Below are positions 1 to 8,054 of a stretch of 56,379 nt of DNA, piece by piece. Source of the stretch: Cytophagaceae bacterium (lineage in GTDB: Bacteria; Bacteroidota; Bacteroidia; Cytophagales; Spirosomataceae); the NCBI GenBank assembly GCA_027488335.1, contig JAIYBU010000189.1, positions 1-56,379 of the forward strand, written 5' to 3'. Both the position numbers and the translations under genes were made by a program. The notes under the pieces were generated by a model that worked only from the letters and a program-made list of their open reading frames with translations, did no database searches and was not told where the DNA came from. The first letter of the stretch is position 1. Each line of letters opens with the position of its first letter.

Positions 1-447
1 GAAGAAATGATTAATGATGGTTTCTTGAAAATCTTTAATAATCTACCAAAATACGACTCAACTCAGCCTTTCAAGGCATGGGTTCGTACAATCATGGTCA
101 ACACCGCCATTGATTATTATAGAAGCAACAAAAAATACCAACTACATATTGCAGTCGATGAAATAGAAGTAACCGACTTCAACGACGACGTGATTAGTCA
201 ACTTTCGGTGGACGAAATCATGGGACTTGTCCGTAAGCTTTCACCGATGTATCGCATGGTTTTCATGCTTTATGTGGTTGAAGGCTATAAACACAAAGAA
301 ATTGCCGAGCGGCTGGGCATACAAGAAGGCACATCGAAATCGAACCTCCAAGATGCTCGTATAAAATTACAGGAAATGATACGGGTTCATTATCCTCATT
401 TATTTGATATTTACGCAGTGCGAAAAAATAAACTCAATGAAAACTGA
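1..447 (+). CDS. RNA polymerase ECF-type sigma factor, 5'-truncated by the window edge
   Basis: C-terminal part of a sigma-70 family (ECF) factor. The reading frame is open to base 1, so the true start lies outside the window. Visible parts are the end of region 2 (PFKAWVRTIMVNTAIDYYR, a typical sigma-2 to linker sequence) and a complete region 4 helix-turn-helix (HKEIAERLGIQEGTSKSNL) that would bind the -35 element. Its stop overlaps the next ORF by 11 bp, so the two are translationally coupled, as is usual for an ECF factor and its regulator. The target genes are not visible from sequence. Confidence 0.9.
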   Translation, partial: EEMINDGFLKIFNNLPKYDSTQPFKAWVRTIMVNTAIDYYRSNKKYQLHIAVDEIEVTDFNDDVISQLSVDEIMGLVRKLSPMYRMVFMLYVVEGYKHKEIAERLGIQEGTSKSNLQDARIKLQEMIRVHYPHLFDIYAVRKNKLNEN

Positions 448-1966
448 CAAATTTGATGAAGCTTTTCGACGTAAAGTTGAAAGCTTTCACCCACCTTTCA
501 GTGAAGACGAAATCGACCGAGTTCAAGGATATCTCAATCAGCATATTCCTCTGAGCCTTTGGCAACGCTTTGGGCATATCTTTACCTATTCGGTTGGTAT
601 GCTCACGATTCTAACTTTACTAACAACAAACATTTTTCAAGCGAATGAAAATAAATCTTTACTAAATAAAATCTCAGAATTAAGCAAGCAACTAAAGCAA
701 CAACCCATTCAAACGGCTGTAAAAGGTACATCTTCGCCCCTTATTATCGAAAAAATCGACACGATTTATGTTGTCAAGCATATCAAGCATGAAATTACCG
801 TTGATGATTATAAAGAAAGCATAGCCACACTACAACCCGCAAATAGTAGTGAAGATGTTTCGCCTGAAAATAGCGGTGATGTTTCAGAAAATATAGACAT
901 CAGTTCAAATAAAAAACCTGAAAAATCAATTTCAAATCTAAGTAAAGAGCAAACTAACAAAGATAGTTTCAGTCATATTAGCAATAAAAACACAAATAAT
1001 GCGGCCAATAAAGGTATCAATAAAAACAAACAACTTGAGGCTATTGCACAACAAAATGGTTTTGTAGATAATAATTTGGTTTCCACTTATAATGGTCAAG
1101 CTACTACAAAAGGTTTTGATGAAAATAAAAAACTAAAAATTACGCAAGATACTGATAATCAAGCACCTTATAACAATCAAACTCCTACAAACCTGTCTGA
1201 TTTGAAGGAAATAAGCTTAAAAAACTTATCCCTAAAAGATTTGAAGAGTAGAGGTTACAACCCACTTGGTTTATCTCCTGCTATAAGTTTTGCAGACCGC
1301 CCACTTCAAACCACTCGCTGGGTTGATTTAAATTCAAAGAAATCGGGTTTCAGAATGCCACAAATCACTTTGCCATCGCTGAAATACAGAGTAGGTTTAG
1401 GCAGTAATATCGACAATGGGCAAATCGGTACAAGCATTCTGACCGAAGTTTTGTTTAGCAAGCGTTGGAGTATAACCTCGGGTGTAAATGTAAGCTTCTT
1501 AGGCTTTGAACATTTTGGCGACGAAGATGATTTCAAACGCAAAACCGAACGAGATTTCCGTGAACAACACGACTTAGACGTGCCTTTAAATTCGGAAATC
1601 GCAGACATCGAAGCCCATCAGGTATTGCTTAGAGTACCACTTTATCTCAATTATCGTCTGCCGCTAAGAAAAAATTATACCGTATTATTCTCAACAGGCA
1701 CAGATTTCGACGTAAACCTTCGCAAAATCACGTCGTTTTCACACCGAGATTTTATCAAAGAAAATAAGCAAGAAGGACTTACAGAAAATATAAAAGTAAT
1801 ACCATTCAACAACTGGATACTATCAGCAGGCATCGAAAAACGCTGGAAACGTTTCTCGGTTCAGCTAAATCCGTATGTTTCCTACCAACTCAAACCTCTG
1901 TCTTACCGAGCTAACGACTGGCTTTTTGGAGTTAAACTTAATGGATTTTATAGAATTAGCCGTTAG
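437..1966 (+). CDS. Membrane-anchored protein with disordered linker and outer-membrane beta-barrel-like C terminus; probable anti-sigma partner
   Basis: About 509 aa. The ATG at 437 overlaps the end of the sigma gene (stop at 445-447) and is a better start than the in-frame ATG at 404. A soluble N-terminal segment of about 50 aa is followed by one membrane helix (IFTYSVGMLTILTLLTTNIF). Next come a long Asn/Lys/Ser/Thr-rich linker to about residue 270 and a C-terminal region with alternating aromatic strands that resembles a porin-like barrel domain (about residues 300-509). A helix next to a sigma factor suggests it sequesters sigma at the inner membrane, while the linker could span the periplasm. 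That role is inferred; no zinc-binding anti-sigma motif is seen. Confidence 0.7.
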   Translation: MKTDKFDEAFRRKVESFHPPFSEDEIDRVQGYLNQHIPLSLWQRFGHIFTYSVGMLTILTLLTTNIFQANENKSLLNKISELSKQLKQQPIQTAVKGTSSPLIIEKIDTIYVVKHIKHEITVDDYKESIATLQPANSSEDVSPENSGDVSENIDISSNKKPEKSISNLSKEQTNKDSFSHISNKNTNNAANKGINKNKQLEAIAQQNGFVDNNLVSTYNGQATTKGFDENKKLKITQDTDNQAPYNNQTPTNLSDLKEISLKNLSLKDLKSRGYNPLGLSPAISFADRPLQTTRWVDLNSKKSGFRMPQITLPSLKYRVGLGSNIDNGQIGTSILTEVLFSKRWSITSGVNVSFLGFEHFGDEDDFKRKTERDFREQHDLDVPLNSEIADIEAHQVLLRVPLYLNYRLPLRKNYTVLFSTGTDFDVNLRKITSFSHRDFIKENKQEGLTENIKVIPFNNWILSAGIEKRWKRFSVQLNPYVSYQLKPLSYRANDWLFGVKLNGFYRISR

Positions 1967-1972
1967 TAAATC

Positions 1973-2006
1973 AAAAGCACTACCTAACGTGTTAGGTAGT
2001 GCTTTT
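1973..2006 (+). terminator. Strong hairpin terminator
   Basis: Perfect 16-bp inverted repeat (AAAAGCACTACCTAAC at 1973-1988 and its complement at 1991-2006) with a 2-nt loop, ending in TTTT. It follows the stop of the sigma/anti-sigma pair by 7 nt and separates it from the Rieske gene. Confidence 0.85.
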
Positions 2007-2087
2007 GACAAAATCGTACTCGACAACTAAAGTGATGGATTTACTTTGCCACATTACCCATTTAATCAAACTAAACATCAGAACACA

Positions 2088-2504
2088 ATGCTTACACAAG
2101 AATCAATTACAAGAAAAGACTTTTTAAGGAGTATGGGTTTGGGCGGTTCGGCCCTATTAGCAGTACTCGCCTCATGCAAAAACGCAAGTGATGTCGTCAT
2201 TCCAGCAGGAGGAATAACAGTAGATTTGGCTTCTAAATTACTGACCATCAATAGCTATATTTATAGCAATGGTGTAATCATTGCCCGTACGGCATCAGGC
2301 AATACAGCAAGTTCTTTTGTGGCGGTAGCACAGGCATGTACGCACGAAGGTACAAGCGTGGTGTATCAAAGTAGTGGAAAATTTCATTGCCCAAATCACG
2401 GAGCTGAGTTTAATACAAGTGGAGCCGTAACGCAAGGTCCAGCTACTAAAAGCCTTACAAAATACACCGTTTCAGTCAGTGGAACCACACTTACTGTATC
2501 TTAA
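2088..2504 (+). CDS. Rieske [2Fe-2S] lipoprotein
   Basis: 139 aa from the ATG at 2088; a TTG at 2046 would add 14 unlikely residues. The N terminus has an RK pair and hydrophobic core ending in a lipobox (LLAVLASC), so it is probably exported and lipid-anchored, perhaps folded through Tat. The Rieske motifs are CTHEG and CPNHGAEF (Cys-x-His and Cys-x2-His), the ligands of a [2Fe-2S] cluster. Small stand-alone proteins of this type act as electron carriers. It begins a run of exported redox proteins with DUF5777, YceI and cytochrome c neighbours. Its partners are inferred only from position. Confidence 0.9.
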   Translation: MLTQESITRKDFLRSMGLGGSALLAVLASCKNASDVVIPAGGITVDLASKLLTINSYIYSNGVIIARTASGNTASSFVAVAQACTHEGTSVVYQSSGKFHCPNHGAEFNTSGAVTQGPATKSLTKYTVSVSGTTLTVS

Positions 2505-2512
2505 ATCCATCT

Positions 2513-2548
2513 ATAAAGGGAAGTGTATTTCCTCTAACTTCCCTTTAT
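2513..2548 (+). terminator. Hairpin after the Rieske gene
   Basis: 12-bp perfect inverted repeat (ATAAAGGGAAGT at 2513-2524, complement at 2537-2548) with a 12-nt loop. It has only a weak T-rich end and lies between the Rieske and DUF5777 genes, so it may attenuate rather than stop transcription. Confidence 0.6.
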
Positions 2549-2570
2549 CTACAATTTCATTTATCTAATC

Positions 2571-3518
2571 ATGAAAAATACATACCTCCTCTTTTTATTT
2601 TTTTTGAGTGTTACAGCCATTGCACAAGACGACCCAATGGATATACTTGACAAAAACACTAAACCTTCTACGACCTTTGCTACTGCTACATTCAAATCAA
2701 CGAGAGTAATTAATGGTCAATCGGTAGAAACAATAGCCAAGCGTCATTTAGACTTTCGTATCGCTCACCGTTTTGGAGCTTTAAATACGGGTGCTTATAA
2801 TTATTTCGGTTTAGACCAAGCCACCATGCGTATGAGTTTTGAGTATGGTCTAACCAATGATTTGATGGTTGGAATTGGCAGAAGTACAACCCAGAAAACT
2901 TTTGATTACTTTGGAAAATACAAATTACTCAAACAATCAAGTGGAGCCAAAACAATGCCAGTAAGCGTTACGTTATTTGCCAGCCTTGCCGCCGTTTCGT
3001 TGAGTTCTAATGTTGAAAACTCATTTTCATCGCCAAGTTTTGCTAATAATATTGAGCGATGGAGCTATTGCAGCCAAATCTTGATTGCACGAAAAATTAC
3101 AGATGGTTTTTCATTACAAATCAGCCCAACCTATTTGCACCGCAATAAGGTTTTCAGAATCAACTCAAGCGATGCCAGCGAAGTACTCGAACCCAACGAT
3201 ATTTTTGCCATTGGTTTCGGAGGAAGATACAAACTCAATAAACGCACCTCTATCAATGCTGAATATTTTTATCGACTACCATCTTTCAACGACCAATATG
3301 CACTCAACTCAAAATACCACAACTCGATTTCAGTAGGTGTTGACATCGAGACAGGTGGACACGTTTTTCAACTGCATTTTACCAATTCGTTGGGGATGAT
3401 TGAAAAACAGTTTATCGCCGAAAACACAGAATCTTGGACAACAGGCGGCATCCATTGGGGATTCAATCTTTCAAGAACATTTAGTTTTGATAAAAAGAAG
3501 AAAAAAGAGAAATGGTAA
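2571..3518 (+). CDS. DUF5777 family outer-membrane beta-barrel protein
   Basis: 315 aa with a signal peptide (MKNTYLLFLFFLSVTAIAQ). The segment after the cleavage site (DDPMDILD, then TATFKSTRVINGQS, RIAHRFG and FGLDQATMRMSFEYG) matches my memory of the Bacteroidota DUF5777 family, predicted outer-membrane barrels. The family often sits beside YceI-like proteins, Rieske proteins and cytochromes c, as here. Function is unknown; a role in handling electron carriers or their substrates at the outer membrane is an inference from neighbours. Confidence 0.8.
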   Translation: MKNTYLLFLFFLSVTAIAQDDPMDILDKNTKPSTTFATATFKSTRVINGQSVETIAKRHLDFRIAHRFGALNTGAYNYFGLDQATMRMSFEYGLTNDLMVGIGRSTTQKTFDYFGKYKLLKQSSGAKTMPVSVTLFASLAAVSLSSNVENSFSSPSFANNIERWSYCSQILIARKITDGFSLQISPTYLHRNKVFRINSSDASEVLEPNDIFAIGFGGRYKLNKRTSINAEYFYRLPSFNDQYALNSKYHNSISVGVDIETGGHVFQLHFTNSLGMIEKQFIAENTESWTTGGIHWGFNLSRTFSFDKKKKKEKW

Positions 3519-3628
3519 TTCAGTGAAAACGAACTGATTATTAAATCCTTAACTAAACATTAACACCATAACCTATAATTTATCCTTGTAGTAGTCGTTT
3601 TTTACTCACATTCTTAAAATATGAATCA

Positions 3629-4177
3629 ATGAAAAATATCATAAAAATTTTCCTCGTTAGCCTATTTTTTGTAGTCAGTGCTAATGCTCAAAACTATATT
3701 TGCCGTGATGGAGAAACCAGCTTTTTCTCAGAAACTCCGCTCGAAAACATAGCTGCACTCAACAAATCAGTTACCTCTGTTCTGAATATTGCCACCAATG
3801 AAATAGCCGTTAAAATGGTTATGACCGATTTCAAGTTTAAGAACCATTTAATGGAAGAACATTTCAATGAAAACTATATGGAGTCAACAAAATTTCCGAA
3901 TGGTATTTTCAAAGGGAAAGTCAACGAAGCCATTGACTGGAAAAAAGATGGAACATACGATGTAACTGCCAAAGGAACGCTTATCATGCACGGGATTTCC
4001 AAAGAACGCCTTCTGAAAGGCAAAGTAACTATCAAAGGCGAAGAAATAACTTTACTATGTGATTTCAATGTACCATTAGCCGACCATAAAATTGAAGTTC
4101 CTACACTTGTGGTTGCCAAAATTGCCGAAAATATTGCCGTTAAAAACAAATTTACTTTTACTGCAATGAAAAAATAA
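3629..4177 (+). CDS. YceI-like periplasmic protein
   Basis: 182 aa with signal peptide (ending VVSANAQ). The rest shows YceI-fold features: paired strands with FKFKNHLMEEHFNENYMES, then KFPNGIFKGKV, GTLIMHGISKERLLKGKV and a late FNVPLADHKIEVP strand. YceI-like proteins are lipocalin-like carriers of isoprenoid or other lipophilic molecules. Its place between DUF5777 and a cytochrome c lipoprotein suggests it works with the exported redox cluster. The ligand cannot be read from sequence. Confidence 0.85.
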   Translation: MKNIIKIFLVSLFFVVSANAQNYICRDGETSFFSETPLENIAALNKSVTSVLNIATNEIAVKMVMTDFKFKNHLMEEHFNENYMESTKFPNGIFKGKVNEAIDWKKDGTYDVTAKGTLIMHGISKERLLKGKVTIKGEEITLLCDFNVPLADHKIEVPTLVVAKIAENIAVKNKFTFTAMKK

Positions 4178-4251
4178 ATTTGTGATAATTACGCAAACAC
4201 AGAATTGACTTTTAGGTCGATTCTGTTTGGTCTCAAAATCTTCCTCAAAAT

Positions 4252-4992
4252 ATGAAAACACTCATTTATACAATCGCTTGTTTGAGTATCATACTTTCTT
4301 GTACCTACAATAAAGCCACACTGATTTCTCCCTCAAACACGAATCCAACCGAAACTCCATTAAATACTGACCCAACTGGTGCTGCTCCCGAAACAACGCC
4401 TCCTTCGCAACTTGCCTGTGCTACAACCGCCAGTACAAGTACCGCAATTTGCTTTGACTCGCAGGTTTTACCAATCATTTACTCTAATTGTGCAGAAAGT
4501 GGCTGCCACGATTCAAAAACAAGAGCCGAAGGCTATGACCTGAGTACTTATAATGGAATTATGAAAGGAGTAAGTGCGGGAAGTGCAAGTAAAAGCAAGA
4601 TTTACAGCGAAATGGCAAGCGGAAAAATGCCCGAATCTCCACGAAAAATGGCAAGTAGCCAAATTGCTATCATCAAACAGTGGATTGATGAAGGTGCAAA
4701 AAACACCACCTGCGGAGCAAGCGTTGCTGATGCAGTAAATCCAACATTTGCTAAAACAATCAAGCCAATTATTGATACTTATTGCGTTGGATGCCACCAA
4801 ACAAAAGCGGCTCAAGGAAGTGTCCTATTGGACAGTTATGCTTTCATTAAAAATTATGTAGATAACCAAAAGTTATGGCATGTAGTTAATTATCATGTTG
4901 GCTATGTTGGAATGCCTCAAAATAAAAAATTAGGCGTTTGTCAAATTGAAGCTATTAAAAAATGGATTGATTCAGGTGCAACCAATAACTAA
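4252..4992 (+). CDS. Di-haem cytochrome c-like lipoprotein
   Basis: 246 aa. A lipoprotein signal peptide (LSIILSC) is followed by a Thr/Pro-rich spacer of about 50 aa and two cytochrome-like repeats. The first holds CAESGCHDS, with four residues between the cysteines (CxxxxCH), and the second holds a canonical CVGCH. Each repeat ends in the same kind of helix (IIKQWIDEGAKN and AIKKWIDSGATN), so the protein is an internal duplication. It is expected to carry covalently bound haem at the outer face of a membrane; the unusual spacing of the first motif makes its haem attachment uncertain. Confidence 0.85.
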   Translation: MKTLIYTIACLSIILSCTYNKATLISPSNTNPTETPLNTDPTGAAPETTPPSQLACATTASTSTAICFDSQVLPIIYSNCAESGCHDSKTRAEGYDLSTYNGIMKGVSAGSASKSKIYSEMASGKMPESPRKMASSQIAIIKQWIDEGAKNTTCGASVADAVNPTFAKTIKPIIDTYCVGCHQTKAAQGSVLLDSYAFIKNYVDNQKLWHVVNYHVGYVGMPQNKKLGVCQIEAIKKWIDSGATNN

Positions 4993-5106
4993 ACTGGTAA
5001 ATTTATGAAACAAAAACAGATATTAAGACTTACTAATTTATCTTAATCTTAGTTTAAATTATTACTTTTGAAAAGTTTTACTGAAAACCTATTTCAAATA
5101 AATAAA

Positions 5107-5625
5107 ATGAAGCAAAATCAAGACATATTTAAAACCCCAACATTATTCTTGTGTTGTTTGATGTTTACGATTTCTACTGCTTATGCCCAGTATGGAGGTT
5201 ATGGTGGTGGCTACGGCGGTGGATATGGATATGGTGGCTACGGCGGTTATGGTCGGGGCTATAACAGTGCCTTCAACAATCCAAGTTTTGATAACGGCAA
5301 ACCCAAGCCTCCACCAGACCCCGATGAAGTTGCCAAGGAAGAAACTCGTGTAATGGTAAAAAAATTGAAGTTAGATGAAGAACAAGAAATCTTGGTTTCG
5401 TCGCTCAACGAAGACTATGCCTACCAACGCAAGGATTTATACGAGCTTATCAAAAAAGAGTTTGGTAGCTCTCAACCAACGCCCGCTCAGATAGCAAATG
5501 CAAGAGAGAAAATGGAGGCACTGGAAACAAAAAAAGACAAAGAACTCGAAAAAATATTTACGCCTGAACAGTTTAAAACCTATCAGGATATGAAAGAAAA
5601 AGCAAAAAAAGCTCAAAAAAAGTGA
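5107..5625 (+). CDS. Secreted Gly/Tyr-rich protein with Spy-like helical C terminus
   Basis: 172 aa from the ATG at 5107 (the TTG at 5068 is less likely). After a signal peptide ending TAYAQ comes a short Gly/Tyr-rich tract (repeats of YGGYGGGYGG), then a charged helical domain of about 100 aa. The helical part (DEVAKEETRVMVKKLKLD, then KIFTPEQFKTYQDM) resembles the LTxxQ helical repeats of Spy/CpxP-type periplasmic proteins. A chaperone-like or surface-coating role is possible; I do not recognise a named family with certainty. Confidence 0.75.
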   Translation: MKQNQDIFKTPTLFLCCLMFTISTAYAQYGGYGGGYGGGYGYGGYGGYGRGYNSAFNNPSFDNGKPKPPPDPDEVAKEETRVMVKKLKLDEEQEILVSSLNEDYAYQRKDLYELIKKEFGSSQPTPAQIANAREKMEALETKKDKELEKIFTPEQFKTYQDMKEKAKKAQKK

Positions 5626-5650
5626 TAATTATTGCAAATTTGGCATAAAC

Positions 5651-5686
5651 ATAAAAGCTCTTATTTCAACGAATAAGAGCTTTTAT
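5651..5686 (+). terminator. Hairpin terminator
   Basis: Perfect 15-bp inverted repeat (5651-5665 with 5672-5686), loop TCAACG, T-rich 3' arm. It follows the Gly/Tyr-rich protein gene. Confidence 0.8.
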
Positions 5687-5779
5687 TAATTGTTTTTCCG
5701 AAATTTAATGTGATAAAATCTAAAGTAGGATAATATCACGTGAATTGATGCGTTTAAACGTAAGTCTAAGTAGCAGTTT

Positions 5780-6529
5780 GTGAAGAAAATTACCGCCATC
5801 CTACTTTTAAATTTACGAGAAATCCATACTTCAGTGAGGTTTCTCTGTCTGCTATTATGGTTACTTTCTTTAAAAACAATTGCTCAAAACCCTCTAACCG
5901 ATAGCGTCATAGTTACTTACTCCGATAGCCTTCGCCCACGGCTTAGCTACGCCATCAACTGGGATGCCCGCAGCTCAATAATTAAAGAAAAACGAGTAAA
6001 TATTTGGGGAATAAACACGGGGGTTATCGTAGGGCATAAACGAAACCAAATAACGGTAGGATACTATTGGCTAAATTTCAATTCGTATTTACGCTTACTC
6101 GATTTAAGAAAATCAGCCGCTAAACGAGTCAATATTGATTATTATACCAAAACCGATTTGTATTTTTTTAGTCTGATGTACTGGAAAAACTTCGTCAATA
6201 GTAAACGATGGCAAGTAAGTGTTCCTTTTGAAATAGGAATCGGTACAACCAAAAACGAAAATGTGGGACTATTAAATGAAATACAAATTTGGAAACGAAA
6301 AGATTATTTTATGCCCATACAAGCGGGCCTATATGCAGGCTGGAAAGCTACACGTTGGGGAGGCCTGTCGGTGCAAGGAGGGTATCGGTATGCTCTACGC
6401 AAGAAAAATGTTCCTGAGACCTATAATGGGTTATACTATAGCATTGGAGCAAACGTACAACTGGCCTTACTTACGGATTTTTATAAGTGGGTATTCAGAA
6501 AGAAAAAACCTAAAGATATTTTTAATTAA
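5780..6529 (+). CDS. Uncharacterised exported beta-strand-rich protein
   Basis: 249 aa starting at a GTG. An N-terminal hydrophobic region (FLCLLLWLLSLKTIAQ) ends in a typical Bacteroidota signal-peptidase site. The rest alternates aromatic and polar residues (VGYYWLNFNSYLRLL, FIGLW-like strands, final YYSIGANVQLALL), which suggests a small outer-membrane barrel. I do not recognise a family. It stands alone between a terminator and the intergenic RNA-element region. Confidence 0.65.
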   Translation: MKKITAILLLNLREIHTSVRFLCLLLWLLSLKTIAQNPLTDSVIVTYSDSLRPRLSYAINWDARSSIIKEKRVNIWGINTGVIVGHKRNQITVGYYWLNFNSYLRLLDLRKSAAKRVNIDYYTKTDLYFFSLMYWKNFVNSKRWQVSVPFEIGIGTTKNENVGLLNEIQIWKRKDYFMPIQAGLYAGWKATRWGGLSVQGGYRYALRKKNVPETYNGLYYSIGANVQLALLTDFYKWVFRKKKPKDIFN

Positions 6530-6753
6530 AAAATAGCGATAATGGTTTTAGGAAATTTTAAGAAAATATCTATTTTTGTTTCATAAACGAACAACTCGAA
6601 GTACAAAAATGTACTTTGGCCAACATATTCAGTATCGACCTACTAACAAAAATATTTTTAGATGGTCACACAATAAAAAATGCTTTTTTTTATTGCATTT
6701 ACTTTAAATTCTTTATATGTTTGTCACATAAAATTAAAAAAACGAAAAAATAC

Positions 6754-6785
6754 TTGTATCAACATATAATTTTGTTTTATCTTTG
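6754..6785 (+). promoter_or_regulatory. Bacteroidota-type promoter for a predicted small RNA
   Basis: TTG at 6754-6756, 21-nt spacer, TATCTTTG at 6778-6785, fitting TTG-N19-22-TAnnTTTG. Transcription would start near 6792. No ORF follows before the terminator at 6904-6939. Confidence 0.65.
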
Positions 6786-6791
6786 AAACAT

Positions 6792-6940
6792 AATTAAGAA
6801 TGCAAATATTTTAGCACTTGTGTGCAACCTTTTGCAAGAAAAATTTGTATTATATATAGAAATAAAATATTAAAGATAAAAGTTGTGTGGATTTAGTAGC
6901 GGGAAAGGCTGGAATTATTTATTCCAGTCCTTTTTTTTTA
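6792..6940 (+). ncRNA. Predicted small RNA, copy 1 of the GTTGTGTGG box element
   Basis: About 150 nt from the promoter at 6754-6785 to a terminator. The 3' part has the box ATAAAAGTTGTGTGGATT (6876-6893) and then a hairpin: AAAGG, CTGGAAT, loop, ATTCCAG, a single bulged T at 6928, CCTTT, then nine Ts. The 5' part has the small inverted repeat TGCAA-CCTT-TTGCA. The same box and bulged stem recur at 7036-7092. I cannot assign it to a known RNA family. Confidence 0.5.
6904..6939 (+). terminator. Bulged-stem intrinsic terminator
   Basis: Stem 6904-6915 with 6921-6933, one bulged T (6928), followed by a T run to 6939. Confidence 0.8.
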
Positions 6941-7035
6941 TATGCCTATTAAAAAATAAATCATATTTGATGCAACCGATTTTCAAAAAACGAAGTCTTA
7001 TAGATAGAAATTCATTATAGCATTATATAGTTTTC

Positions 7036-7092
7036 ATAAAAGTTGTGTGGATTCAATTAAAAAAGGCTGGTCGATTTGAACCAGTCCTTTTT
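7036..7092 (+). ncRNA. Second copy of the GTTGTGTGG box plus terminator
   Basis: The 18-nt box ATAAAAGTTGTGTGGATT at 7036-7053 is identical to the one at 6876-6893. The hairpin AAAAGG, CTGGT, loop, ACCAG, bulged T (7085), CCTTTT at 7061-7091 keeps the same shape although the upper stem differs. No strong promoter is seen just upstream (weak CATATTTG near 6962). It may be the 3' end of a second RNA or a tandem terminator. It points at the end of the convergent kinase gene. Confidence 0.45.
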
Positions 7093-7094
7093 CG

Positions 7095-8018
7095 TTAAAA
7101 ATCGCCATAATTGACTTGTAAACAGGCTAATCCCAACTCCAAACGCCATAAATCTACTACTTGGTTTCGGTCGTCAAGTACAAATTTGATGAAATACTGA
7201 CCTTTTACGTGGGCTTCGTATAATTCTTTTTTCACGACTGAATCTTTTCGGGTATCACCTGTTGTTCGCATAAAAAGAGCCTCATACGGTATTCGATTAT
7301 AAGCCAGCCAATTGGTAGTCGGACGACGGGCGACTTCATCACGGCCTGACATTAAGATAATTTTTACGCCCATTGCTGCATAGTTTTTTACAATTTCGGC
7401 AATCGGCTCGTTCAATAAATCGGTTTCGCAACGCACAGAATCAAACGGGCTTCGGTTGTGGATAATTGCTAAAGTTCCGTCAAGGTCGCATAATATTGCA
7501 GGCGTCAAAGTATCATCTTGCGGCTGGTAATAAGGGCCTCGTGTGCTCAAATCTATCCCTTTTTTAGATGTATTCGTCAATGATTTTACTTTAGCAATAT
7601 GGTCGTTATACATTCGCATAATTACGTCTCGACCCACCTTTTTTTCACGCACTTCATCACGAGCCAGACATTCTTCGAGCGAGGTTTCCATTGTCTTCAT
7701 TTCAATCTTTACTTCTTGCCCCGTATCTTTTTTATATCGTCCAATTACCTGCTGAATACGCTCAACTGGTCGGTCAGATAAATTGGTATCGTCAATCACT
7801 ACGTGCTTACCTTCTTTCAATGCCTCAATGAGCATCATATCACGCACACGCTCAACAAATTTTTCGTTGGCAGTAGTATGATGAGAATTATCAAGCATTG
7901 CCCGCAACTCATCTTTGTTGAGTCGTTTCCACGCTCCTTTGTTTTCGTCGATTAGGTTTCGTGCATAAGTCGATTTCCCGCTGGCTGGTAAGCCTCTTAG
8001 TATTAATATTGTTTTCAT
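7095..8018 (-). CDS. pnkP: T4-type polynucleotide 5'-kinase / 3'-phosphatase
   Basis: 307 aa, close to the roughly 300 aa of phage T4 Pnkp and with the same order: N-terminal kinase, C-terminal HAD phosphatase. The kinase has the P-loop GLPASGKST (residues 9-17) and KDELR (D36, R39), matching the T4 catalytic Asp/Arg pair. The phosphatase starts near residue 178 with DLDGTLA and continues with SGRDE, GDTRKD and LDDRNQVV, as in T4. It would remove 3'-phosphates or 2',3'-cyclic phosphates and phosphorylate 5'-OH ends, making broken RNA ligatable. It is the last gene of the ligase-HEPN-kinase series on this strand. Confidence 0.93.
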   Translation of the reverse strand: MKTILILRGLPASGKSTYARNLIDENKGAWKRLNKDELRAMLDNSHHTTANEKFVERVRDMMLIEALKEGKHVVIDDTNLSDRPVERIQQVIGRYKKDTGQEVKIEMKTMETSLEECLARDEVREKKVGRDVIMRMYNDHIAKVKSLTNTSKKGIDLSTRGPYYQPQDDTLTPAILCDLDGTLAIIHNRSPFDSVRCETDLLNEPIAEIVKNYAAMGVKIILMSGRDEVARRPTTNWLAYNRIPYEALFMRTTGDTRKDSVVKKELYEAHVKGQYFIKFVLDDRNQVVDLWRLELGLACLQVNYGDF

Positions 8019-8021
8019 ATA

Positions 8022-8042
8022 CCCCCAAACCCCTAAAGGGTA
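8022..8042. repeat. G/C-rich CCCCTAAAGGG repeat, downstream side of the HEPN gene
   Basis: CCCCCAAACCCCTAAAGGG at 8022-8040 on the plus strand. It lies between the HEPN stop and the kinase start. A matching copy in the opposite orientation flanks the other side of the HEPN gene (9340-9358). Such CCCCTAAAGGGG sequences are common dispersed repeats at gene ends in Bacteroidota. Confidence 0.75.
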
Positions 8043-8054
8043 GTTTTTTTTATT

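Larger units (their letters stand above)
6536..7094. other. Intergenic region with RNA-like elements and no protein gene
   Basis: About 560 bp without a convincing ORF. It holds an A/T-only-stem hairpin at 6671-6695 (10-bp arms, loop TGCTT), a good promoter at 6754-6785 and two copies of a conserved box plus terminator (6876-6939 and 7036-7092), listed separately. Confidence 0.7.
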
